The notes: a model not told the origin generated them from the letters alone. A DNA stretch of 64,000 nucleotides from Candidatus Neomicrothrix sp. UBA2983 (GCA_002346745.1 DEAL01000030.1:10159-74158); one strand, 5' to 3'. Positions 54,172 to 62,901 are shown, counted from the first letter of the stretch. Made by a program: numbers and translations.

Positions 54172-54229
54172 GGAAACCGAAGCCGGTGCGACCGCGCTAG
54201 GTTTCCGGTGCCCCGCCATCCGGCGGGGC
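54172..54229. promoter_or_regulatory. Inverted repeat plus GC hairpin before the formate dehydrogenase operon
   Basis: GGAAACC (54172-54178) and GGTTTCC (54200-54206) form a spaced inverted repeat. A perfect 8-bp stem GCCCCGCC/GGCGGGGC with an ATCC loop follows at 54210-54229. The hairpin could terminate the carnitine operon or act in the FDH leader; GGGGGAG at the FDH start lies further downstream. Confidence 0.5.
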
Positions 54230-54251
54230 GACCAACCATCTGGGGGAGAGC

Positions 54252-56153
54252 ATGGGTCAGCGTTTGACGACGCCGATGGTCCGGGAGGACGGGCGGTTGC
54301 GCGAGGCGACCTGGGAGGAGGCCCTCGAGCGGGCCGCCGCCGGGTTCCAGAACGTGATCGACGCCCACGGACCGACGGCCTTCGGCATCTTCAGCTGCTC
54401 GAAGACGACCAACGAGGTGAACTACGCCGTCCAGCGGTTCGCCCGGACGGTCATCGGCTCGAACAATATCGACAGCTGCAATCGAACTTGACACGCTCCC
54501 AGCGTCGTCGGTCTGGCGACGGTCTTCGGAGCGGGCGGCGGCACCTCCTCGTATCAGGAGATCGAGGAGACCGACGTCATCCTCCTCTGGGGCTCCAACG
54601 CGCGCGCCGCACACCCCATCTTCTTCCACCACGTCCTGCAGGGCATCGGCAACGGTGCCCGCATGTGGGCGGTCGATCCGCGCCGCTCGGCCTCGGCCAA
54701 GTTCGCCGACGTCTGGCTGGGCATCGACGTCGGGACCGACATCGCCCTCGCCCACGGGGTGGCGCGTGAGATCATCGCCGCCGGCCTCGTCAATCGGGAG
54801 TTCGTCGACCGGGCGACCACCGGCTTCGACGAGTTCGCCGACTACGTCGACGAGTGGACGCTCGAGCGCACCGAAGAGGTCACCGGGGTCCCCGCCGCCG
54901 CCATCCGCGAGATGGCACACGCCTACGCCACGGCGCCCACCGCCCAGATCCTCTGGACCCTCGGCATCACCGAGCACCACACCGGCGTCGACAACGTCCT
55001 GTCGCTCTGCAACCTGGCCCTGCTCACCGGCCACGTGGGCCGCTGGGGCTCGGGCCTCTGCCCGCTGCGCGGCCAGAACAACGTCCAGGGCGGCGGCGAC
55101 ATGGGCGCCCTCCCCAACAAGCTGCCCGGCTTCCAGGACGTCGAGGACGACGCGGCGAGGGCCAAGTTCGAGGCGGCCTGGGGCACGTCGATTCCCGCCG
55201 CCAACGGCTGGAACCTCACCCAGATGTTCGAGGCCATGGGCCGCGACGAACTCAAGGCCCTCTGGGTCATCGGCGAGAACCCGGTCGACTCCGAGGCCGA
55301 CGCCAACCACGCCCGTGCCCTCATGGAGCGGCTCGACGTCATGGTCGTCCAGGACGTCTTCATGACCCGCACCGCCGAGATGGCCGACGTCGTCCTGCCC
55401 GCCGCCCTCGGCTGGGCCGAGTCCGACGGCACCGTCACCAACAGCGAACGCCGCGTCCAGCGCACCCGGGCCGCCGTCCCGCCGCCCGGCCAGGCCCGCC
55501 AGGAGATCGACATCGTCGCCGCCCTGGCCGAGCACATGGGGGCCACGGACTGGGGCCGCCCGACGGCCGAGGAACTCTGGGACGAACTGCGGCCGCTCTC
55601 GCCGATGCACACCGGCATGTCGTGGGCGCGTATCGAGGAGGAGGGCGGCATCCAGTGGCCGTGCCCCGAGGAGGAGCACCCGGGCAGTCCGTTCCTGCAC
55701 GGGCGCCTCTGGGAGAACCCCGTGGGGGGCCGCCCGGCGCCGTTCTCGTGCATTCCGTGGCAGCCGCCGGTCGACGAACTGTCCGAGGAGTTCCCGCTGC
55801 GACTCACCACCGGCCGGGCGCTCGACTCGTACAACACCGGCGTCCAGACCGACAAGTACAACTCGCCGATCCGCACCGGCGAGGCCCTCGACATGTCGGC
55901 CGCCGACGCGTCGGCACTCGGTGTCGAAGCGGGCGAACGCGTCCAGGTGTCGTCCCGCCGGGGCTCCATCGAGATGACCGTCGCCATCGACGCCACCCTC
56001 CAGAAGGGCCTGGCGTTCACGACGTTCCACTTCCCCGAACTGGCCGACGTCAACAAGCTCACCAGCGACGCCCACGACCCCAAGGCCGGGACCGCCGAGT
56101 TCAAGGCGGCAGCCATCCGGGTCGACAAGCTGGAGACCCTCGTCGATGCCTGA
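54252..56153 (+). CDS. Formate dehydrogenase catalytic subunit, selenocysteine-containing and lacking the Fe4S4 domain
   Basis: A 633-codon gene in which TGA at 54489-54491 (codon 80) must be read as selenocysteine: the context S-C-N-R-T-U-H-A-P-S-V-V-G-L is the molybdenum/tungsten active-site motif of FDH (U/C followed by His). The frame continues unbroken on both sides, with the catalytic Arg-type motif C-P-L-R-G-Q-N-N-V-Q-G-G and a molybdopterin-dinucleotide-binding C-terminus. A SECIS hairpin follows the TGA. The protein begins M-G-Q-R-L-T-T-P-M-V-R, exactly where ordinary FdsA/FdhA polypeptides come out of their Fe4S4 domain. That missing piece ends the gene at 57970-58839. ATG at 54252 has GGGGGAG upstream. 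Oxidises formate to CO2. Confidence 0.92.
54489..54521 (+). promoter_or_regulatory. Bacterial SECIS element of the FDH gene
   Basis: After the UGA there are 18 bases, then a GGTCT apical loop (54510-54514) closed by a 7-bp stem (54503-54509 with 54515-54521, one G-U pair). Loop and spacing match what I recall for E. coli fdhF. It directs SelB-dependent selenocysteine insertion. Confidence 0.85.
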
Positions 56154-56182
56154 GGTTGCCGACCACCCGAAGGTGTGTGCCC

Positions 56183-57973
56183 GTGCCTGACCTTCGGTTC
56201 GGCGACGCCGAGCCCACCGCAGCGGAACGCGAGGCGGTCGATGCCGTCGTCGGCGACCTCGGGCCGGTCGTGGTCGCCGAGGGCGAGCGCCTCGTCTACG
56301 CGGGCCATTCGCGGACCCGTGAGCGGCGCCACCTGCTGCTGCCCGCCCTGCACGCCGTCCAGCGGGCGTCCGGGTGGATCAGCCCCGGTGGCCTCGACTA
56401 CGCCTGCCGCCAGCTCGAGGTGCCGCCCGCCGAGGCCTGGGGCGTGGCGACCTTCTACCACCTCTTCACCCACGAGCCCCCGGAGGCCGCCGACACCGTC
56501 CACGTCTGCGACGACGTGGCCTGTCGTCCCCTCGGCGCCGTCGGCCTCATCGACGACCTCCGGGCCGCCGGCCACCACGCGAAGGCCAGCCCCTGCCTCG
56601 GGCAGTGCGAGCGGGGCCCTGCCGTGCTCGTCCAGCGCACCGGCGACGCCGACCTGACGGTCGCCCCGGGCGGCGTGGACGAGGTCGCGGTGGCGATCTC
56701 GTCCCGCGACTCGACGCCGTCGACACCGGCCCCACAGGCGGGTTCGCCGGACCTCGCCCTGCTGGCCCGCGTCGGCGTCGTCGACCCCGAGAGCCTCGAC
56801 GACTACCGGGCGCACGGCGGCTACACGGCGCTCGGGGCGGCGCTCGCTATGGGTCCCGACCGGGTCATCGAGGAGGTCACCACCGCGGGCCTCTCCGGCC
56901 GGGGCGGTGCCGCCTTCCCGACCGGCCTCAAGTGGCGCGGCGTGGCCGACCAGCAGGGACGTCCCCGCCACCTGGTGTGCAACGCCGACGAGTCGGAGCC
57001 CGGCACCTTCAAGGACCGCGTGGTCATGGAGAGCGACCCCTTCTCGCTGGTGGAGGCCATGACCATCGCCGGCACGGCCATCGGCGCCGAGCAGGGCTGG
57101 CTCTACATCCGCGGCGAGTACCCGGTGGCCACCGCCCGGCTGCGCAACGCCATCGACGCCGCCCGGGCCGCCGGCCTGCTCGGCGACGACGTCGCCGGGT
57201 CCGGGCGGCGCTTCGACATCGACCTGCGCAGCGGCGCCGGCGCCTACATCTGCGGCGAGGAGACGGCGCTGTTCAACTCGATCGAGGGCTTCCGCGGTGA
57301 GCCGCGCAACAAGCCTCCCTTCCCGACCACCCACGGCCTGTTCGGCGAGCCCACCGCCATCAACAACGTCGAGACGCTGGTCAACGTGCTGCCGATCGTT
57401 CTCGGTGGCGGCGCCGCCTACGCGGCGACCGGCACGGAGCGGTCGCCGGGCACCCGACTGTTCTGCCTCAGCGGGCGTGTGGCCAGCCCGGGCGTCTACG
57501 AGCACGAGTTCGGGATCACGTTGCGCGGCGTGCTCGAGGCGGCCGGCGGCGTCGTCGGCGCCGACGAGCCGCACGCCGTGCTGCTGGGCGGCGCTGCCGG
57601 GTTCTTCGTGCGCTCCGAGCAGCTCGACCTCCCGCTCACCCTCGAGGACACACGGGCCGCTGGCGTGTCGCTGGGCTCCGGCGTCGTGATGGTCTTCGGC
57701 GAGGAGGACGACATGGTCGACACGGTCCGCCGGGTCGCCGAGTTCTTCCGCGACGAGTCGTGCGGTCAGTGCGTGCCCTGCCGGGTCGGCACGATCCGCC
57801 AGGAGGAGGTCCTGGCCAGGCTCCGCGACGACGCCTCCCTCGACGACGAGCGCGACCTGCTCGACGACCTCGCGGCCGTGATGCGCGACGCCTCCATCTG
57901 CGGCCTCGGCCAGACCGCGGCCGGCGCCGTGCGCTCCGCCCTCGACCTCGGACTGCTGGAGGGTTCACGATGA
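56183..57973 (+). CDS. NAD-dependent formate dehydrogenase beta-gamma fusion (NuoE-NuoF/FdsG-FdsB type)
   Basis: A 596-residue fusion. The first 165 residues are a NuoE/FdsG thioredoxin-like [2Fe-2S] domain (Cys109, Cys114, Cys138, Cys142). The rest is NuoF/FdsB-like: the FMN loop G-R-G-G-A-A-F-P (239-246), N-A-D-E-S-E-P-G-T-F-K-D and the [4Fe-4S] set Cys527, Cys530, Cys533 and Cys573. It passes electrons from the FDH iron-sulfur chain to NAD+. GTG 56183 is chosen because GAAGG lies nine bases upstream; an in-frame GTG two codons earlier is possible. Its stop overlaps the next ATG. Confidence 0.9.
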   Translation: MPDLRFGDAEPTAAEREAVDAVVGDLGPVVVAEGERLVYAGHSRTRERRHLLLPALHAVQRASGWISPGGLDYACRQLEVPPAEAWGVATFYHLFTHEPPEAADTVHVCDDVACRPLGAVGLIDDLRAAGHHAKASPCLGQCERGPAVLVQRTGDADLTVAPGGVDEVAVAISSRDSTPSTPAPQAGSPDLALLARVGVVDPESLDDYRAHGGYTALGAALAMGPDRVIEEVTTAGLSGRGGAAFPTGLKWRGVADQQGRPRHLVCNADESEPGTFKDRVVMESDPFSLVEAMTIAGTAIGAEQGWLYIRGEYPVATARLRNAIDAARAAGLLGDDVAGSGRRFDIDLRSGAGAYICGEETALFNSIEGFRGEPRNKPPFPTTHGLFGEPTAINNVETLVNVLPIVLGGGAAYAATGTERSPGTRLFCLSGRVASPGVYEHEFGITLRGVLEAAGGVVGADEPHAVLLGGAAGFFVRSEQLDLPLTLEDTRAAGVSLGSGVVMVFGEEDDMVDTVRRVAEFFRDESCGQCVPCRVGTIRQEEVLARLRDDASLDDERDLLDDLAAVMRDASICGLGQTAAGAVRSALDLGLLEGSR

Positions 57974-58839
57974 ACGACGTCCCGGTTGCCGCGCCCCGTC
58001 CGCTGGTCGAGCTCACCATCGACGGACAGACCGTCCGCGTGTCGGAGGGGTCGACGATCCTCGACGCCTGCCGGCAGGAGGGCATCAACACCCCCACCCT
58101 CTGCTGGGCCGAGAACCTGACCCCGGTGAACGTCTGCCGGGTCTGCGTGGTCGAGGTCGAGAACTCGCGGGTGCTGGTTCCGTCCTGCGCCCGCCAGGCC
58201 GAGGACGGCATGGTCGTGTCGACCGACTCCGAACGGGTCCGCACCAGCCGGCGGATGGTGTACGAGTTGCTGGCCTCCTCGGTCGAACTCGACCGGGCCA
58301 GCGCCGAGGTGAAGGACTGGATGGTGCACTACGGCGCCGATCCGTCGCGGATGGGCGACAAGGCCGAGATCGCCACCGTGGCGCAACCACCGAAGGTCCA
58401 GGACGACTTGTACGTCCGCGACTACGAGCGCTGCATCCTCTGCTACAAGTGCGTTGAGGCCTGCGGCGAGGACGCCCAGCACACCTTTGCCATCGCCACC
58501 GCCGGCCGGGGCTTCGGGGCGCACATCTCGACCGAGTTCGACGTGAGCCTGCCCGACTCGGCGTGCGTCTACTGCGGCAACTGCATCGGCGTCTGCCCAA
58601 CCGGGGCGCTCGTGTTCAAGACCGAACACGACATGCGAGAGGAGGGCACCTGGGACGAGGAGGCGCAGCACGTCTCGACCACCGTGTGCACGTTCTGTGG
58701 TGTGGGCTGCAACCTCGAACTGCACGTCCAGGACGAGCGCATCGTCAAGGTCACGTCACCGGCGGACCACTCGGTCACGCACGGCCACCTCTGCATCAAG
58801 GGCCGGTTCGGCTGGCGCCACGCCCAGCCCGACGGCTGA
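57970..58839 (+). CDS. Formate dehydrogenase iron-sulfur module ending in the FDH alpha Fe4S4 domain
   Basis: A 289-residue protein equal to the N-terminal third of FdsA. It has a plant-type [2Fe-2S] (Cys45, Cys56, Cys59, Cys73), two [4Fe-4S] ferredoxin sites (Cys155/158/161/165 and Cys199/202/205/209) and then, from about residue 236, the molybdopterin oxidoreductase Fe4S4 domain (Cys240, Cys243, Cys247, Cys275 and Lys278 in C-I-K-G-R-F-G-W). It stops at H-A-Q-P-D-G, where a normal FdsA would continue into the R-L-T-T-P segment that begins the gene at 54252. It bridges catalytic and NADH-reducing subunits. ATG overlaps the upstream stop. Confidence 0.9.
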   Translation: MNDVPVAAPRPLVELTIDGQTVRVSEGSTILDACRQEGINTPTLCWAENLTPVNVCRVCVVEVENSRVLVPSCARQAEDGMVVSTDSERVRTSRRMVYELLASSVELDRASAEVKDWMVHYGADPSRMGDKAEIATVAQPPKVQDDLYVRDYERCILCYKCVEACGEDAQHTFAIATAGRGFGAHISTEFDVSLPDSACVYCGNCIGVCPTGALVFKTEHDMREEGTWDEEAQHVSTTVCTFCGVGCNLELHVQDERIVKVTSPADHSVTHGHLCIKGRFGWRHAQPDG

Positions 58840-58865
58840 CGGACAGGCCGGCGGCCGTCGGTCAG
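58836..58865. terminator. Imperfect bidirectional hairpin between convergent genes
   Basis: CTGAC (58836-58840) pairs with GTCAG (58861-58865). Inside, GAC/GTC and GGCC/GGCC pair around a GGC loop, with one bulge and one mismatch. The arms contain or abut the stops of both the FDH gene and the converging methyltransferase. Confidence 0.5.
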
Positions 58866-59542
58866 GCGCCGCGGCCCGCCTTGGTGAGGGTGACCACCCA
58901 GCCCTCGATTCCCGCTCCGGGGAGGTGCTCGCCGTGCTGCCGGTCGGTGACCGTGGCCAGTCCCTCCGCCTCGATTGCGTCGAGTTCGGCTGGCATCGCG
59001 CCCTCGTCCCAGTAGTGGTCGTTGAGTCCGACCACCACGGCACCGCCCGGCCGCACCACGCGCAGCACGTCGCGCAGCGCCGCCGGCTGGATGTGACCGA
59101 ATGAGAACACGCCCACTGCTGTCGCCGCGTCGTAGGCGGCGTCGGCCACGTCGAGTCCGGCGTTGAGGTCCGCCTCGAGGAGTTCGGCGTAGACGCCGGT
59201 CTCGGCTGCCAGCGCCAGCATCGCCGGGGAGAGGTCGCAGCCGTCGATGTCGGTCCAGCCGGCGTCGGCCAGCGCCACTCCGGAGAGCCCACTGCCGCAG
59301 CCGACGTCGAGGATGCGGGCGTCGGGTCCGGTGGCGGTGGCGCGGAGCGCGGCGGCGCACCGTTCGGGCTGGGCATACCGGTTCTCGTCGCCGATCTCGG
59401 CGTCGTAGGTGGCGGCCCACGCCTCGTAGTGGGCCAGCGTCTGCTCCGAGGTCTCGAGGTCGTAAGAGGTCGGGAGGAACTTGGCGGCTTCGCGGGTGGT
59501 TCCGATGTCGGCTTCGTCGTCGGTGTCGGCGTCGGGCTCCAT
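58862..59542 (-). CDS. Class I SAM-dependent methyltransferase
   Basis: A 226-residue methyltransferase with motif I L-D-V-G-C-G-S-G-L-S-G (near 72-82), acidic D-G-C-D-L-S-P-A-M after strand 2, and V-V-R-P-G-G-A-V-V-V-G-L. An N-terminal helical stretch T-L-A-H-Y-E-A-W-A-A-T-Y-D resembles small-molecule methyltransferases of the Methyltransf_11/25 type. GAGG lies nine bases before ATG 59542. It converges on the FDH operon and is divergent from the ABC genes. Substrate unknown. Confidence 0.8.
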   Translation of the reverse strand: MEPDADTDDEADIGTTREAAKFLPTSYDLETSEQTLAHYEAWAATYDAEIGDENRYAQPERCAAALRATATGPDARILDVGCGSGLSGVALADAGWTDIDGCDLSPAMLALAAETGVYAELLEADLNAGLDVADAAYDAATAVGVFSFGHIQPAALRDVLRVVRPGGAVVVGLNDHYWDEGAMPAELDAIEAEGLATVTDRQHGEHLPGAGIEGWVVTLTKAGRGA

Positions 59543-59651
59543 CCGGCACATCCTCGCGTCCGGGCGTCGGGGGCGTCCACCAGCCATTAGGGTCGCGAAC
59601 CGCGCCTCCGCACGGGGGCACGGTGTTCGAGTGACGACCGGGGGGACGACG

Positions 59652-60446
59652 GTGGTGAAGGCGGCACGTGACCGCTCGAGGGTGAGTGACGAACGCCCCT
59701 GGTGGGACACGTTCCCCTGGTGGGGCATCATCATTGGCGCGGTGATCGCCTGGATGGCGTTCCAGATCGTCCAGAGCGACGACTACGCACTGGCCTGGGA
59801 TCGCATCATCCCCGGTCTCAGCATCACGATCGTGGCGACGATCCAGGCGTTCGCCATGGCGCTGGTCCTCGGGCTCGTCGCCGGTATCGGGCAGCTCTCC
59901 CGAAACGTGGTGGTCCGCAACCTGGCCCGCACCTACGTCGAGTTCATCCGCGGCATCCCGATGCTGCCGCTGATCTTCACGGTGGCGCTCATCGTCGTCC
60001 CCGAGACCTCCGACTGGATCGGCCTTGAGCTCTCCTTCCAGATGCGGGCGACGGTGACCCTGGCCCTCATCTACGGCGCCTACATGGCCGAGATCTTCCG
60101 GGGCGGCATCCAGTCGATCCCGCCCGGCCAGACCGAGGCGGGCCGGTCGCTGGGGCTCACCCGTCGCCAGACCATGTCGTCGGTGGTCCTGCCACAGGCT
60201 ATGCGGGCGATCATCCCGCCGCTCGGCAACGACTTCATCGCGGTCCTGAAGGACACCTCGCTGCTGTCGGTGCTCGGCGTGCTCGAGATCACCCAGCGGG
60301 GTCGCCAGTTCTCGGCCAGCACCTTCAAGTTCCGCGAGGGCTACTTCGTGGTGGCGTTCATCTACCTCGTTCTCACGCTGGTGCTGTCGATCCTCCTGGG
60401 CGTGCTCGAGCGCCGGATGACCAGGGATCGGAAGGGGGAGCGCTGA
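59652..60446 (+). CDS. Polar amino acid ABC transporter permease (HisM/GlnP type)
   Basis: A membrane protein of about 264 residues with one early helix, then the HEQRo-type permease core (I-P-G-L-S-I-T-I, Y-V-E-F-I-R-G-I-P-M-L-P-L, Y-M-A-E-I-F-R-G-G-I-Q-S-I-P-P-G-Q-T-E-A-G-R-S-L-G-L). That coupling loop is diagnostic of polar amino acid permeases. The start is uncertain among GTG codons at 59631, 59652 and 59682; 59652 follows GGGGGA. No binding protein is adjacent; the lipoprotein starting at 63833 might supply it. Confidence 0.87.
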   Translation: MVKAARDRSRVSDERPWWDTFPWWGIIIGAVIAWMAFQIVQSDDYALAWDRIIPGLSITIVATIQAFAMALVLGLVAGIGQLSRNVVVRNLARTYVEFIRGIPMLPLIFTVALIVVPETSDWIGLELSFQMRATVTLALIYGAYMAEIFRGGIQSIPPGQTEAGRSLGLTRRQTMSSVVLPQAMRAIIPPLGNDFIAVLKDTSLLSVLGVLEITQRGRQFSASTFKFREGYFVVAFIYLVLTLVLSILLGVLERRMTRDRKGER

Positions 60447-60447
60447 G

Positions 60448-61182
60448 ATGGCGATGGTCAGCCTGCAGGGTGTCTCCAAGACGTTCGACAAGACGATCCA
60501 CGCCGTGCGCACCGTCGACCTCGACATCGCCGAGGGCGAGGTGGTCGTCATCGTCGGTCCCAGCGGGTCGGGAAAGTCCACGGTGCTGCGCTGCATCAAC
60601 CTGCTAGAGGTCCCCACCGAGGGCGAGGTCGTCGTGGACGGCTTCACCCTGACCGACGTCGGCACGGACCTCGACCACGTACGGGCCGACGTGGGGATGG
60701 TGTTCCAGCAGTTCAACCTCTTCCCGCACCTGACGGTCCTCGAGAACATCACGCTGGCGCAGCGCAAGGTCCGCGGCCGCAGCCGGGCCGAGGCGACCGA
60801 GGTCGCCACCCGCCAACTGGCCAGGGTGGGGATCCCGGAGAAGGTTGACGCCTACCCGCGGCAGTTGTCGGGTGGCCAGCAGCAGCGGGTGGCGATCGCC
60901 CGGTCGCTGGCCATGGACCCAAAGGTGATGCTCTTCGACGAGCCGACGTCGGCCCTCGATCCCGAGATGGTCAAGGAGGTGCTCGACGTCATGCTCGAGT
61001 TGGCCTCGGAGGGCATGACCATGGTGGTGGTCACCCACGAGATGGGTTTCGCCAAGGCGGCCGCCGACCGACTGGTGTTCATCGACGAGGGCGAGATCGT
61101 CGAGGTGGGCCCGCCCGAGGACGTCTTCACCAATCCGAAGCACGAGCGCACCCGGGCGTTCTTCGACAAGATCCTGTACTGA
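60448..61182 (+). CDS. Polar amino acid ABC transporter ATPase (GlnQ/HisP type)
   Basis: A 244-residue ATPase: Walker A G-P-S-G-S-G-K-S-T, V-F-Q-Q-F-N-L-F-P-H Q-loop (typical of the GlnQ branch), signature L-S-G-G-Q-Q-Q-R, Walker B V-M-L-F-D-E-P-T-S-A-L-D-P and switch H-E-M-G-F. It begins one base after the permease stop. With the permease and aconitase X genes it forms an uptake-and-dehydration unit. Confidence 0.93.
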   Translation: MAMVSLQGVSKTFDKTIHAVRTVDLDIAEGEVVVIVGPSGSGKSTVLRCINLLEVPTEGEVVVDGFTLTDVGTDLDHVRADVGMVFQQFNLFPHLTVLENITLAQRKVRGRSRAEATEVATRQLARVGIPEKVDAYPRQLSGGQQQRVAIARSLAMDPKVMLFDEPTSALDPEMVKEVLDVMLELASEGMTMVVVTHEMGFAKAAADRLVFIDEGEIVEVGPPEDVFTNPKHERTRAFFDKILY

Positions 61183-61199
61183 ACTCTGGTCGACCTGGC

Positions 61200-62489
61200 G
61201 TGACACTGCGGCTCAGTCCTGAGGACGCGGACCGACTGGACGGTGGTGGCGGTCCGGCGATGCGGACCGCCATGCGCATCGTCGTGCGGCTTGCCGAGGC
61301 ACTGGGCGCCGAGTCGCTTCTCGACGTCAGCGGGGCGCACATCGACTCGTGCCTGTTCCACGGCAGGGCATCGCTCGACTTCGCCGAGCGCCTGGTCGAG
61401 GAGGGGGCCGAGGTGGCGGTGCCCACGACCCTCAACGTCTCGTCTCTGGACCTGCTCCATCCGGACCTGTTCCGTGGCGACGCCGAGCACGGACGCCTCG
61501 CGGCTCGGCTCATGGATGCCTACGTTTCGATGGGGTGCCGTCCCACCTGGACCTGTGCGCCGTACCAACTGGAGGAGCGCCCGGCGTTCGGCGAGCAGGT
61601 GGCCTGGGCCGAGTCGAACGCCATCGCCTTCGCCAACTCCGTGTTGGGCGCGCGTACCGACCGGTACGGCGACTTCGTGGACATCTGTGCGGCGATCACA
61701 GGCCGGGCCCCCGCGGCCGGGTTGCACCTGGACGAGAACCGTCTGGCAACGGTCGTGTTCCGGTTGGGTGACCTGCCGCCAGACCTCCTCGACAGCCACG
61801 TGCTGGCCCCGGTGCTCGGGGCGTTCCTCGGGCACCGGACGGGATCCCGGGTCCCGGTGGTCGCCGGCCTCGAGGAGCCGCCGGGCGAAGATTGGCTCAA
61901 GTCCCTCGGCGCCGCAGCAGCATCGCGGGGCAGCGTGGGCATGTTCCATGTGGTCGGCGCCACACCCGAGGCGCCGACCCTGGAGGCTGCCCTGGGCGGA
62001 CGGCCACCGGTCGAGGAGGTCGTCGTGACCCTCGACGACCTGCGTCGCGCACGGGACGACCTCACGACCGCGGCCCGTGACACCCTGGCGACGGTCAGCC
62101 TCGGCACGCCGCACTACTCGGTGGCGGAGTTCGGCCGCCTCGTCGAGGCATTGGGGGGCCGGCGCGTGCACCCCGACGTCGACATGTACGTGTCGACGGG
62201 ACGCGGGGTGCTGGCGGAGGTCGAGGAGCGGGGCTGGGCCGGGAAACTGCAGGAGGCCGGGGTACAGGTCGTGACCGACACCTGCACGTACGTGACGCCG
62301 ATCCTCGCCGACACGGTCGGGACCGCCATGACCGATTCGGGAAAGTGGGCCTACTACGCCCCGGGCAACCTCGGGGTGGGCGTCGTCTTCGCCAGCACGT
62401 CCGAGTGCGTCGAGTCGGCGGTTGCCGGACGTGTCGTCCTTGATGAACTGCTCTGGGCACCGGCTGGGGAGAGGTTCGGCGATGGCTGA
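61200..62489 (+). CDS. Aconitase X large subunit
   Basis: A 429-residue DUF521/AcnX catalytic chain. Recognisable points are V-P-T-T-L-N-V-S-S-L-D near residue 74, C-A-P-Y-Q (conserved cysteine), the W-A-E-S-N-A-I-A-F-A-N-S-V-L-G-A-R-T motif and Y-A-P-G-N-L near the end. Characterised bacterial AcnX enzymes are cis-3-hydroxy-L-proline dehydratases, while archaeal relatives act on mevalonate-5-phosphate. Following an amino acid importer, a hydroxyproline-type substrate is the better guess. GTG start; its stop overlaps the small subunit start by 8 bases. Confidence 0.87.
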   Translation: MTLRLSPEDADRLDGGGGPAMRTAMRIVVRLAEALGAESLLDVSGAHIDSCLFHGRASLDFAERLVEEGAEVAVPTTLNVSSLDLLHPDLFRGDAEHGRLAARLMDAYVSMGCRPTWTCAPYQLEERPAFGEQVAWAESNAIAFANSVLGARTDRYGDFVDICAAITGRAPAAGLHLDENRLATVVFRLGDLPPDLLDSHVLAPVLGAFLGHRTGSRVPVVAGLEEPPGEDWLKSLGAAAASRGSVGMFHVVGATPEAPTLEAALGGRPPVEEVVVTLDDLRRARDDLTTAARDTLATVSLGTPHYSVAEFGRLVEALGGRRVHPDVDMYVSTGRGVLAEVEERGWAGKLQEAGVQVVTDTCTYVTPILADTVGTAMTDSGKWAYYAPGNLGVGVVFASTSECVESAVAGRVVLDELLWAPAGERFGDG

Positions 62490-62901
62490 GGTCCCCCTGG
62501 TCCAGGTTGCCGTTCCGGACGGCGGAGTGACGGGCGAGGTGCTGCGCCTGGACGAGCCACTCAGCTTCTGGGGTGGCCTCGATTCGGCGACCGGCGAGGT
62601 CATCGACCGGCACCACCCGCAGTCGGGCACCTCGGTCGCCGGCCGGGTGCTGGTGATGCCTCATGGGCGGGGGTCCAGCAGCGGCAGCTCGGTCCTCGCC
62701 GAGGCGGCGCGCTGTGGGACGGCGCCGTTGGCGATCGTGATGGTGGAGCCCGACGCCATCGTGGCGCTGGGCGCGATCGTTGCCGACGAGTTGTACGGGG
62801 TGGGGGTGCCCGTGGTGCTCGTTTCTGTCGACGAGTTGGCTGGGCTATCGACGGGGGGGCGGGTACACATCGGGAGCGACGGTTCGGTCTTGAGGCTCTG
62901 A
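62482..62901 (+). CDS. Aconitase X small (swivelling) subunit
   Basis: A 139-residue DUF126 protein with L-S-F-W-G-G-L-D near residue 28, H-P-Q-S-G-T-S-V-A-G-R-V-L near 45-57, and the conserved serine loop G-R-G-S-S-S-G-S-S-V-L-A-E (62-73) that supplies a catalytic serine in the family. It is separate from the large chain, the heteromeric (type I) arrangement. The 8-base overlap with the large subunit indicates coupling. Confidence 0.87.
   Translation: MAEVPLVQVAVPDGGVTGEVLRLDEPLSFWGGLDSATGEVIDRHHPQSGTSVAGRVLVMPHGRGSSSGSSVLAEAARCGTAPLAIVMVEPDAIVALGAIVADELYGVGVPVVLVSVDELAGLSTGGRVHIGSDGSVLRL

Noticed and set aside
54663..56153. A separate 496-residue oxidoreductase starting at an internal ATG
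   Set aside because: It is the 3' part of the selenocysteine-containing FDH gene; the frame is continuous with 54252 through the UGA.
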